Shown piece after piece: positions 39,061-47,524 of a stretch of DNA of 64,000 nt. A model generated the notes under the pieces. That model saw nothing but the letters and a program-made list of their open reading frames with translations, did not search any database and had not been told where the DNA came from. Each line of letters starts with the position of its first letter. Position 1 is the first letter of the stretch. The position numbers were made by a program, and so were the translations under genes. The stretch comes from RYN-230 sp963770535. GTDB lineage: Bacteria; Actinomycetota; Actinomycetes; Streptosporangiales; Streptosporangiaceae. The stretch lies in NCBI GenBank assembly GCA_963770535.1, contig CAVYPZ010000003.1, positions 1,488,001 to 1,552,000 of the forward strand, in the 5' to 3' direction.

Positions 39061-39531
39061 GTGACCGACCAGAAACTGGCACCTGGGGATGAGGCGCCGG
39101 ACTTCTCGCTGCCCGATGCGGACGGCAAGACCGTGCAGCTGTCCGCGCTACGCGGGCAGCGCGTGATCGTGTACTTCTACCCGGCGGCGATGACTCCCGG
39201 CTGCACCAAGGAAGCCTGCGACTTCCGCGACAACCTGGGGGAGCTCGCGGGCGCCGGGCTGACCGTGCTGGGTATCTCCCCGGACAAGCCGGAGAAGCTG
39301 GCCAAGTTCCGCGACCAGGAGTCCCTCAACTTCAGCCTGCTCGCCGATCCCGGCCGCGAGGTCCTCCAGGCCTACGGGGCGTTCGGGGAGAAGACGATGT
39401 ACGGCAAGAAGACGGTCGGCGTGATCCGCTCCACGTTCGTGATCGGTGCGGACGGCCGGATCGAGCGGGCGTATTACAACGTCCGGGCCACCGGGCACGT
39501 TGCCCGGCTGCGGCAGGACCTGGCCGCCTGA
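39061..39531 (+). CDS. bcp: Thioredoxin-dependent peroxiredoxin (BCP/PrxQ)
   Basis: A 156-residue peroxiredoxin that reduces hydroperoxides. The peroxidatic Cys is in AAMTPGCTKEACDFRD, with the second Cys five residues on as in PrxQ alpha-type enzymes. KLAPGDEAPDFSLPDADGKTVQLSALRGQ and RSTFVIGADGRIERAYYNVRATGHVARL complete the fold. GTG 39061 follows a strong GGAGGGAG. Next to it lies a tRNA gene. It may protect against the hydrogen peroxide made by oxidases such as the amine oxidase in this window, but they are not adjacent. Confidence 0.95.
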   Translation: MTDQKLAPGDEAPDFSLPDADGKTVQLSALRGQRVIVYFYPAAMTPGCTKEACDFRDNLGELAGAGLTVLGISPDKPEKLAKFRDQESLNFSLLADPGREVLQAYGAFGEKTMYGKKTVGVIRSTFVIGADGRIERAYYNVRATGHVARLRQDLAA

Positions 39532-39572
39532 GCGCGACTCCGCGATCAGGAACACCCTGGGTGACCAGCATC

Positions 39573-39645
39573 GGGGCCGTAGCCCAACGGCAGAGGCACA
39601 GGACTTAGGATCCTGCAAGTATGGGTTCAAATCCCATCGGCCCCA
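39573..39645 (+). tRNA. tRNA with anticodon UAG (predicted Leu), class I shape
   Basis: A complete cloverleaf of 73 nt: acceptor GGGGCCG/CGGCCCC, D stem GCC/GGC, anticodon stem CAGGA/TCCTG with loop CTTAGGA (UAG at 39606-39608, G37), variable loop CAAGT, T stem ATGGG/CCCAT with TTCAAAT, discriminator A. CCA is not encoded (CC follows). By anticodon it would read CUA leucine codons. However, bacterial tRNA-Leu is class II with a long variable arm, and this gene has only five bases there. It is either an unusual leucine tRNA, a differently charged tRNA, or a decoy. Confidence 0.88.
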
Positions 39646-39710
39646 CCGATAGTGGCCGGGCTGGCGACGGGAACCTGCCAGCCCCCCCTCACGGGCCAGC
39701 CGGTACTCAC

Positions 39711-40529
39711 GTGCCAGCCGATAATCATGTCCATTCACAGTGGTCGCACGACACCGGCCCGCGCGCGTCGATGGCCGGCGCGTGCGCCCGCGCTCTCGAA
39801 CTCGGCCTGCCCGGCGTGGCCTTCACCGAGCACCTCGACTTCACCAAGTGGGGACCGGACGACCCGATCGCGGGCACCGGCATCACGCCCAACGACCAGT
39901 GGGGCCCCCGGCCGCTGGACATCAGCGGGTACCTCGCCTGCCTGGAGGAGTGCCGGCACCGATTCCCCTCGTTGCGGATCTTGTCTGGTGCGGAAGCAGG
40001 GGAGCCGCACCTGTTCGCCGGCAGCGCCGCCGCGGTGCTGTCGTCCGCCCGCTTCGACCGGGTGCTCGGCTCGGTGCACACGCTGCCGAGCGGCGGGCGG
40101 CTGGTGTACGCGCGGGCGCTGCTGCGCCGTGAGCCGGCCGCCCCGCTGATGCGCCGGTACTTCGCCGAGGTGGTCGCGATGATCGAGGGCAGCGGCCTGT
40201 TCGAGGTGCTCGCGCACCTGGACTACCCGCGGCGGTACTGGCCCGAGGCGGCGGGCCGCTACCGGGAGTCAGATTTCGAGGAGGAGTACCGGGCGGTGCT
40301 GCGGGCGCTGGCCACCTCGGGGCGGGTCCTGGAGCTGAACACGGCCAGCCCGCTCGTGTCGGTCAGCCTGCTGCGCTGGTGGCGCGAGGAAGGCGGCACC
40401 GCGCTGTCTTTCGGCAGCGACGCGCACCTGCCCGGCTACGTGGGCGAGCGGTTCGCCGAGGCGGCCGGCCGGGCGGAGGCCGCCGGATTCCGGCCCGGCC
40501 GGGACCCTTTCGATTTCTGGCGCGGCTAG
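39711..40529 (+). CDS. PHP-domain phosphoesterase (histidinol-phosphatase-like)
   Basis: A 272-residue PHP-domain metal-dependent phosphoesterase. The metal motif is DNHVHSQWSHD at the N-terminus, followed by GVAFTEHLDF, ILSGAEAGE, DRVLGSVHTLP, VLAHLDYPRR and GSDAHLPGYVG, which supply the remaining His, Glu and Asp ligands. Histidinol-phosphate phosphatase (HisK) is the closest characterised type; it would complete histidine synthesis. GTG 39711 is used; nothing upstream except the tRNA is plausible. Its TAG is shared as CTAG with the convergent aldolase gene. Confidence 0.87.
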   Translation: MPADNHVHSQWSHDTGPRASMAGACARALELGLPGVAFTEHLDFTKWGPDDPIAGTGITPNDQWGPRPLDISGYLACLEECRHRFPSLRILSGAEAGEPHLFAGSAAAVLSSARFDRVLGSVHTLPSGGRLVYARALLRREPAAPLMRRYFAEVVAMIEGSGLFEVLAHLDYPRRYWPEAAGRYRESDFEEEYRAVLRALATSGRVLELNTASPLVSVSLLRWWREEGGTALSFGSDAHLPGYVGERFAEAAGRAEAAGFRPGRDPFDFWRG

Positions 40530-41842
40530 CCGGGCACCAGGGCGCGGATGAACTCGCGGACCTCGGCGGGCCGCAGCGCCAGCGTGGCGTCGCCGACGGA
40601 CAGCTCCACCCGCTGGATGCCAGGGTCCGGGGTGGTCATCGCGGCTGGCCAGGTCCACACCGCCTGCCCCGCCGCCAGCCGGCGGGCCGCACCGGAGAAG
40701 TCCTCCGCCGTGGTGCGCAGCAGCAGGTGGAGCATGGGAGTCTGCGGCGGGTCGGGCAGGACCGTGACGCCCGGCAGGTCCCGCAGCGCGTCCGCGATGG
40801 CCCGGGCGTGACTCAGGTAGCGCGGCATCATCGGGAGCCGCCGGGCCAGGCAGGACAGGGCCGAAGCCGCGTTCGGCCACAGCCCGGCCAGCGTCCCGCC
40901 CATCCGGTGCCGCCACTCGCGCACCTCGGCGACAACGTCTTCCGGGCCCGCCACGCAACAGCCCGGCAGCGCACCCAGGCCCTTGTAGAACGACACGTAC
41001 ACGGTGTCGAACAGGCCGGCGATCCCGGCCGGCGGCTTGCCGTAGCCTGCCGCGGACTCCCACACCCGGGCGCCATCCAGGTGCACGGCCGCGCCGCGCT
41101 CCCGGCCCCAGGCCACCTGTGCCTCCAGCGCCGCCCAGTCCGGCTGCTGGCCGCCGAGGTCCCGCTGAGGCAGTTCGATCACCAACGAACCGATCGGCTC
41201 GGCCACCTCCTCCAGGTCGGTCACCGTGAGGAGCCGGTCCCGCTGGCCGGCGGGGCGGCCGGTCAGCTGGTGCAGGCGCTCGTAGCCGCGTCCTTCGTGG
41301 ACGTCGATGTGGCAGGCCGGATGGAACACGACCACCCGGCGCTGCCGCCGGTCGGCGTGCACGCGCAGCACGGCTTGCTGGGCCATGGTGCCGCTGGGCA
41401 GGAACACGGCGGCGGGCATGCCGAGCACCAGCATGATCTCGCTCTCCAGCTCGGTCACGGCTCCGCCCTCCCCGTAGCGGTCCGGCTGCGTGTCCGGGGG
41501 GATCGTGGCGAGCAGGTCCGCGGCGCGGCCCGCCCCGTGCCCGGTCAGGAAGCGGGTGCAGGCGTCGCGCAGGGCGGCGAGTTCTGCGGCGCCCTGGTCC
41601 CTTCCGCTGCCGGTTCCCGGGCCGGGGCTTGCCAGGCCGGGGCTTGCCAGGCCGGGGCTTGCCGGGCCGGGGCTTGCCGGGCCGGGGCTTGCCGGGCCGG
41701 GGGGCGGCGGCCCGGCGGTCCGGCCCGCCAGCGCCCCGCCGCCCCCGGCCGCCGTGGCCCCGGCCGCGGGCGGGGTGGCGGTGGTCGCGGTGGCCGGAAT
41801 TCCGGCGGCGGCAGCATCATGAGGAGCGGGCATAACGGTCAT
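40526..41842 (-). CDS. Threonine-aldolase-like PLP enzyme with repeat-encoded N-terminus
   Basis: A 438-residue beta-eliminating lyase/low-specificity threonine aldolase of fold type I. The PLP Lys is in VYVSFYKGLGALPGCCVAG, the Asp in AVHLDGARVWESA, and FLPSGTMAQQAVLR and ACHIDVHEGRGYERL fit the family. Such enzymes split threonine to glycine and acetaldehyde. The first 90 residues are low-complexity Ala/Gly/Pro, including five PGLAS/PGPAS repeats from a 15-base DNA array. A later start would give a normal enzyme. ATG 41842 is the first start. The gene converges on the PHP gene. Confidence 0.85.
   Translation of the reverse strand: MTVMPAPHDAAAAGIPATATTATPPAAGATAAGGGGALAGRTAGPPPPGPASPGPASPGPASPGLASPGLASPGPGTGSGRDQGAAELAALRDACTRFLTGHGAGRAADLLATIPPDTQPDRYGEGGAVTELESEIMLVLGMPAAVFLPSGTMAQQAVLRVHADRRQRRVVVFHPACHIDVHEGRGYERLHQLTGRPAGQRDRLLTVTDLEEVAEPIGSLVIELPQRDLGGQQPDWAALEAQVAWGRERGAAVHLDGARVWESAAGYGKPPAGIAGLFDTVYVSFYKGLGALPGCCVAGPEDVVAEVREWRHRMGGTLAGLWPNAASALSCLARRLPMMPRYLSHARAIADALRDLPGVTVLPDPPQTPMLHLLLRTTAEDFSGAARRLAAGQAVWTWPAAMTTPDPGIQRVELSVGDATLALRPAEVREFIRALVPG
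41621..41702 (-). repeat. 15-bp tandem repeat in the aldolase 5' end
   Basis: GCCGGGGCTTGCCRG repeats about five times (plus strand) and encodes PGLAS/PGPAS on the minus strand. It has the same 15-base period as the repeats in lacI and icmA. Confidence 0.75.
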
Positions 41843-41896
41843 TCTGCCGGTCCGGCTGGTGCGGCTTCCAGCACCGCCGCCAGGAGATACTGGATC

Positions 41897-42367
41897 ATGC
41901 CTAATCCGGCCGAAGATGCCCTCGCGGCCTCGGGCCTGCCCTACCGGCTGATCAGCCACGGGCCGGTGCGCAGCCTGGCCGAGGCCGCGCAGGCCCGCGG
42001 CGTGACCCCCGCCGACGTGGTCAAGACCCTGGTCGTGCGGCGTGGCGACGATGACTTCCTGTTCGTCCTGGTGCCGGGGGACCGGGCCATTTCCTGGCCG
42101 AAGCTCCGGGCGCTGCTGGGGGTCAGCCGGCTGTCCATGCCAGACGCCACGGTTGCCCGGGACGTGACCGGCTACGAGCGAGGCACGATCACCCCGTTCG
42201 GTTCGGTGCGCCGCTGGCCCGTGATCGCCGACGAGCGGATGGCCGGGCGGGAGATCACGCTGGGGGCAGGCCGGCCCGGCCTGGCCGCGGCCCTGGACGC
42301 GGACGGCGCGGTGCGCGCCCTGGACGCCACCGTGGCCGACATCAGCGACCCCGGGCCCGCGCGCTGA
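41897..42367 (+). CDS. YbaK-domain aminoacyl-tRNA deacylase
   Basis: A 156-residue YbaK/EbsC-fold trans-editing protein. PNPAEDALAASGLPYRLISHGPVRSLAEAAQARGVTPADVVKTLVVRRGDDDFLFVLVPGD includes the catalytic-site Lys in VVKTLV, and ERGTITPFG matches the G-x-x-x-P-F/G block of the family. Ybak proteins hydrolyse mischarged Cys- or Ala-tRNA. It diverges from the threonine-aldolase-like gene with about 55 bases between. The other YbaK protein of the window (24486) differs in having Asn at the Lys position. Confidence 0.88.
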   Translation: MPNPAEDALAASGLPYRLISHGPVRSLAEAAQARGVTPADVVKTLVVRRGDDDFLFVLVPGDRAISWPKLRALLGVSRLSMPDATVARDVTGYERGTITPFGSVRRWPVIADERMAGREITLGAGRPGLAAALDADGAVRALDATVADISDPGPAR

Positions 42368-42404
42368 CCACGGCCGGGGCGGCCCGGCCGCGATGCCTGC
42401 CGCG

Positions 42405-43103
42405 TCAGGTTCCCGGGTCGGACCAGGCGTCGAGGTGGGCGGGGAGCTCGGCGAGCCGGGAGATGACCGCGTCCGGGGTGACCTCGTCGAACCGCGGTAC
42501 CTCGCTGTGCGGGATCAGCACGGCCCGCATGCCCGCCCGCTGCGCGCCATGCACGTCGTCGTAGGGCCGGTCACCGACGAACACGCACGCAGCCGGGTCG
42601 TCCTCCCCGACCGCGGCCATCGCGGCCCGGAACGCCCCGGGGTGCGGCTTGGTCCACGGGATCTCGCTGCTGTAGACCGCCCCGTCGATCAGGTCGAGCA
42701 CCCCGTCCCGGCGGAACACCCGCTCGTGGGCGCTGCGCGGCCACATCGTGTTGGACAGGACGCCCACCTTGATGCCGCGCTCCCGCAGGTGCTTCAGCAA
42801 CGGGACCGCCTCGGGGTCAGTGAACGTGTGCGGGTCCCAGGCCTCGAAGTAGCTGGTGAGCAAGGCATCCGGCGGAGCGATCCCGGCCCGCTCGAACACC
42901 TCCGTGAGCGTGGCGCTGCGCTGGGAGTCGCCAGCCAGCTGCCACAGCGCCAGTTCCGCGGCCACGATGGCGGCCGCCGTCTGGTCGGCCTGAGAGGCCG
43001 GGAAATGGGGGGTGCACACCTCGCGCCACAGCGCGTCGTGGTCAACGGTATGCCAGGGGGTAAGCGTCCCGCCCCAGTCGAAGATGACCGCCCTGACCGT
43101 CAC
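42405..43103 (-). CDS. HAD-superfamily hydrolase
   Basis: A 232-residue haloacid-dehalogenase-type phosphatase. Motif I VIFDWGGTLTPW has the nucleophile Asp with Trp-Gly-Gly in place of the usual Asp-Gly; the second Asp of DxD is absent. That is typical of some phosphatase-like subgroups and affects general acid catalysis. Motif II VGVLSNTMW, motif III Lys in PWTKPHPGAF, and motif IV FVGDRPYDDVHGAQRAGM are present. GTG 43103 is used. It converges on the YbaK gene. Substrate unknown. Confidence 0.85.
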   Translation of the reverse strand: MTVRAVIFDWGGTLTPWHTVDHDALWREVCTPHFPASQADQTAAAIVAAELALWQLAGDSQRSATLTEVFERAGIAPPDALLTSYFEAWDPHTFTDPEAVPLLKHLRERGIKVGVLSNTMWPRSAHERVFRRDGVLDLIDGAVYSSEIPWTKPHPGAFRAAMAAVGEDDPAACVFVGDRPYDDVHGAQRAGMRAVLIPHSEVPRFDEVTPDAVISRLAELPAHLDAWSDPGT

Positions 43104-43237
43104 GAACCAAATCTTATCCGGCCCGAGAGTTGGTCTCCGTTTCTTTTTCCCGTCGCCGGGAATTCGGCCCATGTCCCTAAGGTCACCGGCAGGACTGCCC
43201 GGCCGATCACGCCGGGCAGGCGGGAAGAGGAGGACCG

Positions 43238-45682
43238 ATGCCTTATCACCATGGCCGACGGAGGCTGGCTGTGCGCGCCGCCGCCGTCACCGGATGCGCC
43301 TCGCTGCTGGGCGCGCTCGCCGTGGCAGGTGCCACGCCCGGGTTCGCGGCGAGCGCGAAACCATTAGCGTCCGCAGTCCCGCACGGCAGCGCCGGAAATG
43401 GCTGCCGTCTCGGGAACGGGATCAAGCACGTGGTCGAGCTCGGCTTCGACAACGTCCACTTTTTCCGCGACAACCCCAACGTCCCGTCTGACCTGCAGAT
43501 GATGCCCAACCTGCTGAACTTCTTCACCAGCAACGGGACCTTCCTGTCCAACAATCACACCCCGCTCATCGCGCACACCGCCGACGACCTGCTGACCACC
43601 TGGACCGGGCTGTACGGCGACCGGGCCGGCATGCCGGTCAGCAACAGTTACCAGGCCTACAACACCGACGGGAGCACCGACCCGGCGAGTTCGTTCGCCT
43701 ACTGGACCGACCCGATCTACGACACGGCGTCCAAGCCCAACGCCGGCCACGACACGAACCCGTCGCTGGTCTACTCGGCCACCCCGCCGGCCACGACCTC
43801 ACCAGCGCCGGAGCCGGACACCACCACCCCCGCGCCGTGGGCGTCGTTCACCCGGGCCGGGTGCGATGTCGGTGACGTGGCCACCGTGGACCAGGAACTG
43901 GAGAACACCTCGGTGGACATCCCGAAGGTGTTCGGCGCCAATTCTCCCGAGGCTCAGCAGCTCGCGGCCGACCCCGACTCCTACAAGGATCCCGAGACCG
44001 CGGATTACGTGGGCATCGCGGTGCACTGTGCCAAGGGCAATGCGTTCTGCGCCAATGCCACCGGGGTGAAATTCGGGCAGACCAGCCCGACCCACACCGC
44101 GGCCCCCGATGTGCTGCCGGACGAGCCCGGCGGTTACACCGGCTTCCAGGCCCTGTACGGGCACCGCTATGTCGCCCCGCAGCTGGGCGCGGGCACGGCC
44201 AGCGTCACGCGCAACGGGTACCAGGTGACGAACGCCGCCGGGAACCTGGTCGACCTGAACGGCAACCAGATCAACGGCGCCTACCTCACCAACCACCCGG
44301 GCTTCCCGGGCTTCTCCAGCATCAACGCCTCGCAGACCCTGGCCTACATGGCCGACATGCTGGAAAAGGGCGTGCCGGTCGTCAACGGGTACATCTCCGA
44401 CATCCACGGGAACGAGGACATCCCGGGCCTGTCGGCGTGCGCCGGGGCGCCCGCGGCGCTGGGCAGCGGCAGCGCGTGCTACGTCGCGCAGGCCCAGTAC
44501 TACAACCAGGCGTTCGGCACCTTCTTCAAGCGCCTGGCCGCCGACGGGATCACCACCAGGAACACGCTGTTCATCCTGAGTTCCGACGAGGGCGACCACG
44601 AGGCGGGCGCCAACGTGGGGCGGGCCATCGAGCCGACCCCGGCCAGCTGTGACGGCGCCACGGTGAGCGGCACCACGGTGACCCCGGATGTCGCCTGCAC
44701 CTACCCCGCCGGCTCCTTCGGCGAGCTGGACGCCAACGTGACCGGCCTGCTGGCGTCCCAGGAGAACAACACGGTCCCGTTCAGCCTGGAGGCCGACACC
44801 GCACCGGAGTTTTACGTCACCGGCAACCCGGGGCCCAACGCGGCGTCGGTGCGCAGCCTCGAGCACGGGGTCGCGTCCATCACCGCGGCGAACCCGTACA
44901 CCGGCACGACCCAGAAGATCTCCAACTACATCGCCGACCCGGCCGAGGAAGCCATCCTGCACATGGTGAACGCGGACCCGGCCCGGACGCCGACGTTCGC
45001 GATGTTCGCCAAGCCCGACTACTACCTCTACGACGGCTCGGCCACCTGCAGCGGGCCGTGCGTGCAGCAGGTGACCAGTTACGCCTGGGACCACGGCGAC
45101 TACGCCGCCGAGATCAACACCAACTACCTGGGCCTGGCCGGCCCCGGGGTGCGCCACCTCGGCCTCGACGGGCCGTCGGCCAGCCAGGGACCGAGTTCGG
45201 CGGGCCCGGACAGCGGGCAGATCACCGTGTCGCAGCAGCACTTCCCCGGGCCGTGGGTGGATGAGACCGACATCCGGCCCACGCTGATGTACCTGACCGG
45301 GCTGCGCGACGACTACGAGCACGACGGCCGGGTCATCACCCAGGTCCTGGCCGACCCGAACCGGGCACTCAGCGATCCTGCGGTGACCACCCTCGGGGAG
45401 TGCTACAAGCAGCTCAACTCGAGCGTGGGGGAGTTCGGCGCGGCTACCCTCCAGGCCTCGACCAACGCGGTGGGCAGCACCAGCGCGGGGGACGAGACCT
45501 ACCTTCACACCAACCAGGCCCTGACCGCGCTGGACAAGGTCAGGGACGCGCTGGCGGGCAAGATCAAGGGCGAGCTGGAGGCCGCGGCGTTCAGCGGTGC
45601 CCCGGTCCTGGGCGCGTCGGCCCAGACCATCGCCTGCGAGGCCGTCATCGCGGCTGCGAAGCACGTGGAGGCGGCCAGCTGA
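43238..45682 (+). CDS. Large secreted phosphoesterase-like protein (alkaline phosphatase superfamily)
   Basis: An 814-residue exported protein. A twin-basic start (HHGRRRLAVRAAAVTG) and hydrophobic ASLLGALAVAGATPGFAAS form a signal peptide. The mature part has blocks typical of the alkaline phosphatase superfamily: IKHVVELGFDNVHF (metal Asp/Asn), NNHTPLIAHTADDLLTTWTGLYG, TLFILSSDEGDHEAG and YAWDHGDYAAEINTNYLGL (metal Asp, His). EGAAT-like termini follow DETDIRPTLMYLTGLRDDYEHDGR. The protein probably hydrolyses phosphate esters outside the cell. GGAAGAGGAGG precedes ATG 43238. It ends before a large hairpin. Confidence 0.8.
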   Translation: MPYHHGRRRLAVRAAAVTGCASLLGALAVAGATPGFAASAKPLASAVPHGSAGNGCRLGNGIKHVVELGFDNVHFFRDNPNVPSDLQMMPNLLNFFTSNGTFLSNNHTPLIAHTADDLLTTWTGLYGDRAGMPVSNSYQAYNTDGSTDPASSFAYWTDPIYDTASKPNAGHDTNPSLVYSATPPATTSPAPEPDTTTPAPWASFTRAGCDVGDVATVDQELENTSVDIPKVFGANSPEAQQLAADPDSYKDPETADYVGIAVHCAKGNAFCANATGVKFGQTSPTHTAAPDVLPDEPGGYTGFQALYGHRYVAPQLGAGTASVTRNGYQVTNAAGNLVDLNGNQINGAYLTNHPGFPGFSSINASQTLAYMADMLEKGVPVVNGYISDIHGNEDIPGLSACAGAPAALGSGSACYVAQAQYYNQAFGTFFKRLAADGITTRNTLFILSSDEGDHEAGANVGRAIEPTPASCDGATVSGTTVTPDVACTYPAGSFGELDANVTGLLASQENNTVPFSLEADTAPEFYVTGNPGPNAASVRSLEHGVASITAANPYTGTTQKISNYIADPAEEAILHMVNADPARTPTFAMFAKPDYYLYDGSATCSGPCVQQVTSYAWDHGDYAAEINTNYLGLAGPGVRHLGLDGPSASQGPSSAGPDSGQITVSQQHFPGPWVDETDIRPTLMYLTGLRDDYEHDGRVITQVLADPNRALSDPAVTTLGECYKQLNSSVGEFGAATLQASTNAVGSTSAGDETYLHTNQALTALDKVRDALAGKIKGELEAAAFSGAPVLGASAQTIACEAVIAAAKHVEAAS

Positions 45683-45803
45683 CCCACGTGGTGAAAGGGT
45701 CCCGCGGTCCGGCCTACCGGCCGGGGCCGCGGGACCCGCCGGCCTGGCCTGCTGGCCGGCGTGCTGCTCCGGCCGTAGTGATAGGGCGTAGCTCGGGAGG
45801 CTG

Positions 45804-45851
45804 GTGATCATGGGCTTGCTGGGGGCCCAGCCCCAGCGATCCCATGATCAC
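45804..45851. terminator. Long nested hairpin between convergent genes
   Basis: GTGATCATGGG (45804-45814) pairs with CCCATGATCAC (45841-45851), and inside GCTGGGG (45818-45824) pairs with CCCCAGC (45831-45837). It sits between the convergent phosphoesterase and small hypothetical genes, so bidirectional termination is likely. Confidence 0.65.
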
Positions 45852-45878
45852 GAAGCCAGAACTGTGACGGGCGGGGCG

Positions 45879-46193
45879 CTAGGGGCGGAAGGTGCTGCTG
45901 GTGAGGGGGTCATCCCCGGGCGCCGGGCGCGGGCGGGCCGGGACCGGGCGCTGCCGGTCGATCTCCCGGAAGATGGGCGTGAGCAGGGCGTCGTACGCCG
46001 TAGGGCTGTACTTGTGGTGGATGAGCCGGAGCACGCCCTTGCCGCTGGCCTCGCCGATCATGTCGCTGAGGATCTGGTGCGGCACCTCGCCGCCGTCAGC
46101 CAGCGTGTCGTAGGCGGCCTGGGCCAGCCGTGCCACGTCCGGCTGGCCGGCCGACTCAGCCAGCATCATGAGCGCCGCGTCCTTGAGGTCCAC
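45879..46193 (-). CDS. Small hypothetical protein
   Basis: A 104-residue soluble protein with mostly helical sequence (DLKDAALMMLAESAGQPDVARLAQAAYDTLADGGEVPHQILSDMIGEASGKGVLRLIHHKYSPTAYD cut into shorter helices) and a Pro/Arg-rich tail. I do not recognise a family. It starts at GTG 46193, 58 bases after the rtcB stop on the same strand, so it may be co-transcribed with rtcB. No signal or membrane segment. Confidence 0.6.
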   Translation of the reverse strand: MDLKDAALMMLAESAGQPDVARLAQAAYDTLADGGEVPHQILSDMIGEASGKGVLRLIHHKYSPTAYDALLTPIFREIDRQRPVPARPRPAPGDDPLTSSTFRP

Positions 46194-46251
46194 GGCACGG
46201 AAGTGTAGGACAGGCGGCCGGGCTCCCGCCCGCGAAGCGGCGGGGAGCCGG

Positions 46252-47421
46252 TCAGTCGCCCTTGACGTTGACGATCTGGCGGAGGGTGTGCCGGATCTCG
46301 ACCAGGTCCCTGGCGTCGTGCATGATCACATCGATCGGCTTGTAGGCGGACGGGATCTCGTCCAGGAACGCGCTGGTCCGGCGCCACTCGATGCCCTCCA
46401 TGGCCGCGTCGAGCTCCGCGCGGCTGAACTTCTTCCGGGCCGCGTTCCGACTGTACTCGCGGCCCGCGCCGTGAGGCGAGGAGTTGAGCGCGACCCGGCT
46501 GCCCTTCCCGGTCACCACGTACGAGCGGGTGCCCATCGATCCAGGGATCAGTCCCGGCGTCCCCGCCGACGCGTCGATGGCGCCCTTCCGGGACACCCAG
46601 ACCTCCTTGCCGAAGTGCTTTTCCCGCGCGGTGTAATTGTGATGACAGTTCACGGTCTCGGCCGGGGTGACGGGCTCGCCGATCCATGTGCCCAGGCAGG
46701 CGAGGGCGCGGTCCATCATCTCCTCCCGGTTGAGCAGGGCGAAGTGCTGCGCCCAGTGCAGATCCCGCAGGTAGGCCGAGAACTCGCCGGTGCCCTCCAC
46801 CAGGTAGGCCAGGTCGGGGTCGGGCAGCGGGATCCACCAGCGCCGGGCCAGGTCCTGGGCGATCTTGATGTGCCTGACCGCCAGCCGGTTCCCGACCCCG
46901 CGCGACCCGGAGTGCAGGAACAGCCAGATCCGGTCCTCCTCGTCCAGGCTGACCTCGATGAAGTGGTTCCCCGAACCGAGGCTGCCCAGCTGGAGCCGCC
47001 AGGCCGGGGACGCCGTCTCCGCGCTGTCAGCACCCGCACGCCCCTCGAGGTCGGCGATGCGGCGCTCCGTGCCGGCGTCGTGCACAGCCGGGTTGTACTG
47101 GCCCGCCGACAGCGGGATCGCGTTCTCGATCGACTCCCTCAGGGTGGCCAGGCCGCCACGGGCCCGGACGTCCTGCGCGGTGAACTGGCTGCGCACCGCG
47201 ATCATGCCGCAGCCGATATCCACCCCCACCGCGGCCGGGATTATGGCACCTAGTGTCGGAATAACGGAGCCGACGGTGGCGCCCTTTCCCAGGTGCGCAT
47301 CCGGCATCAGGGCGACCCAGGGGTGGATGAACGGCAGGCTCGCGGTGCGCAGCGCCTGTTCCCTGGTGCCGTCCTCCAGGATTGACGCCCAGCTCATCAG
47401 CTTCTTGGCCAGCCGCTCCAC
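46252..47421 (-). CDS. rtcB: RtcB RNA-splicing ligase
   Basis: A 389-residue GTP- and manganese-dependent RNA ligase that joins 3'-phosphate (or cyclic phosphate) to 5'-OH RNA ends. Metal and GMP-site blocks are clear: MPDAHLGKGATVGSVIPT, VGVDIGCGM, GSLGSGNHFIEV, HSGSRGVGN, NCHHNYTARE and SSPHGAGREYSR with the guanylylated His. Length and order match the bacterial family. GTG 47421 is used. In bacteria RtcB serves RNA repair; the RNase PH and PIN toxin in the window could supply broken RNAs, though no linkage is shown. A small hypothetical gene follows. Confidence 0.94.
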   Translation of the reverse strand: MERLAKKLMSWASILEDGTREQALRTASLPFIHPWVALMPDAHLGKGATVGSVIPTLGAIIPAAVGVDIGCGMIAVRSQFTAQDVRARGGLATLRESIENAIPLSAGQYNPAVHDAGTERRIADLEGRAGADSAETASPAWRLQLGSLGSGNHFIEVSLDEEDRIWLFLHSGSRGVGNRLAVRHIKIAQDLARRWWIPLPDPDLAYLVEGTGEFSAYLRDLHWAQHFALLNREEMMDRALACLGTWIGEPVTPAETVNCHHNYTAREKHFGKEVWVSRKGAIDASAGTPGLIPGSMGTRSYVVTGKGSRVALNSSPHGAGREYSRNAARKKFSRAELDAAMEGIEWRRTSAFLDEIPSAYKPIDVIMHDARDLVEIRHTLRQIVNVKGD

Positions 47422-47524
47422 GCTGTGCCTTCCCCTCGCCCGGCGCAGGAGCCCTCACGCTAACGGGGCGGCGGGGAGTCGCGCACCTGGGTTTATCCGG
47501 CGCCTGCCCGGCCGTGGTCCCGGT

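Noticed and set aside
39621..39710. An earlier ATG for the PHP gene at 39621
   Set aside because: It lies inside the tRNA T-arm; the frame before GTG 39711 is not conserved.
41621..41702. The PGLAS repeat as a collagen-like structural domain
   Set aside because: Units lack the Gly-X-Y register and sit before the enzyme fold; a low-complexity tail is a better description.
43799..45811. A 670-codon open frame on the strand opposite the secreted phosphoesterase
   Set aside because: Its translation is Arg/Gly/Val-rich with no domain pattern, and it mirrors a well-supported gene. Long antisense frames are expected at this GC content.
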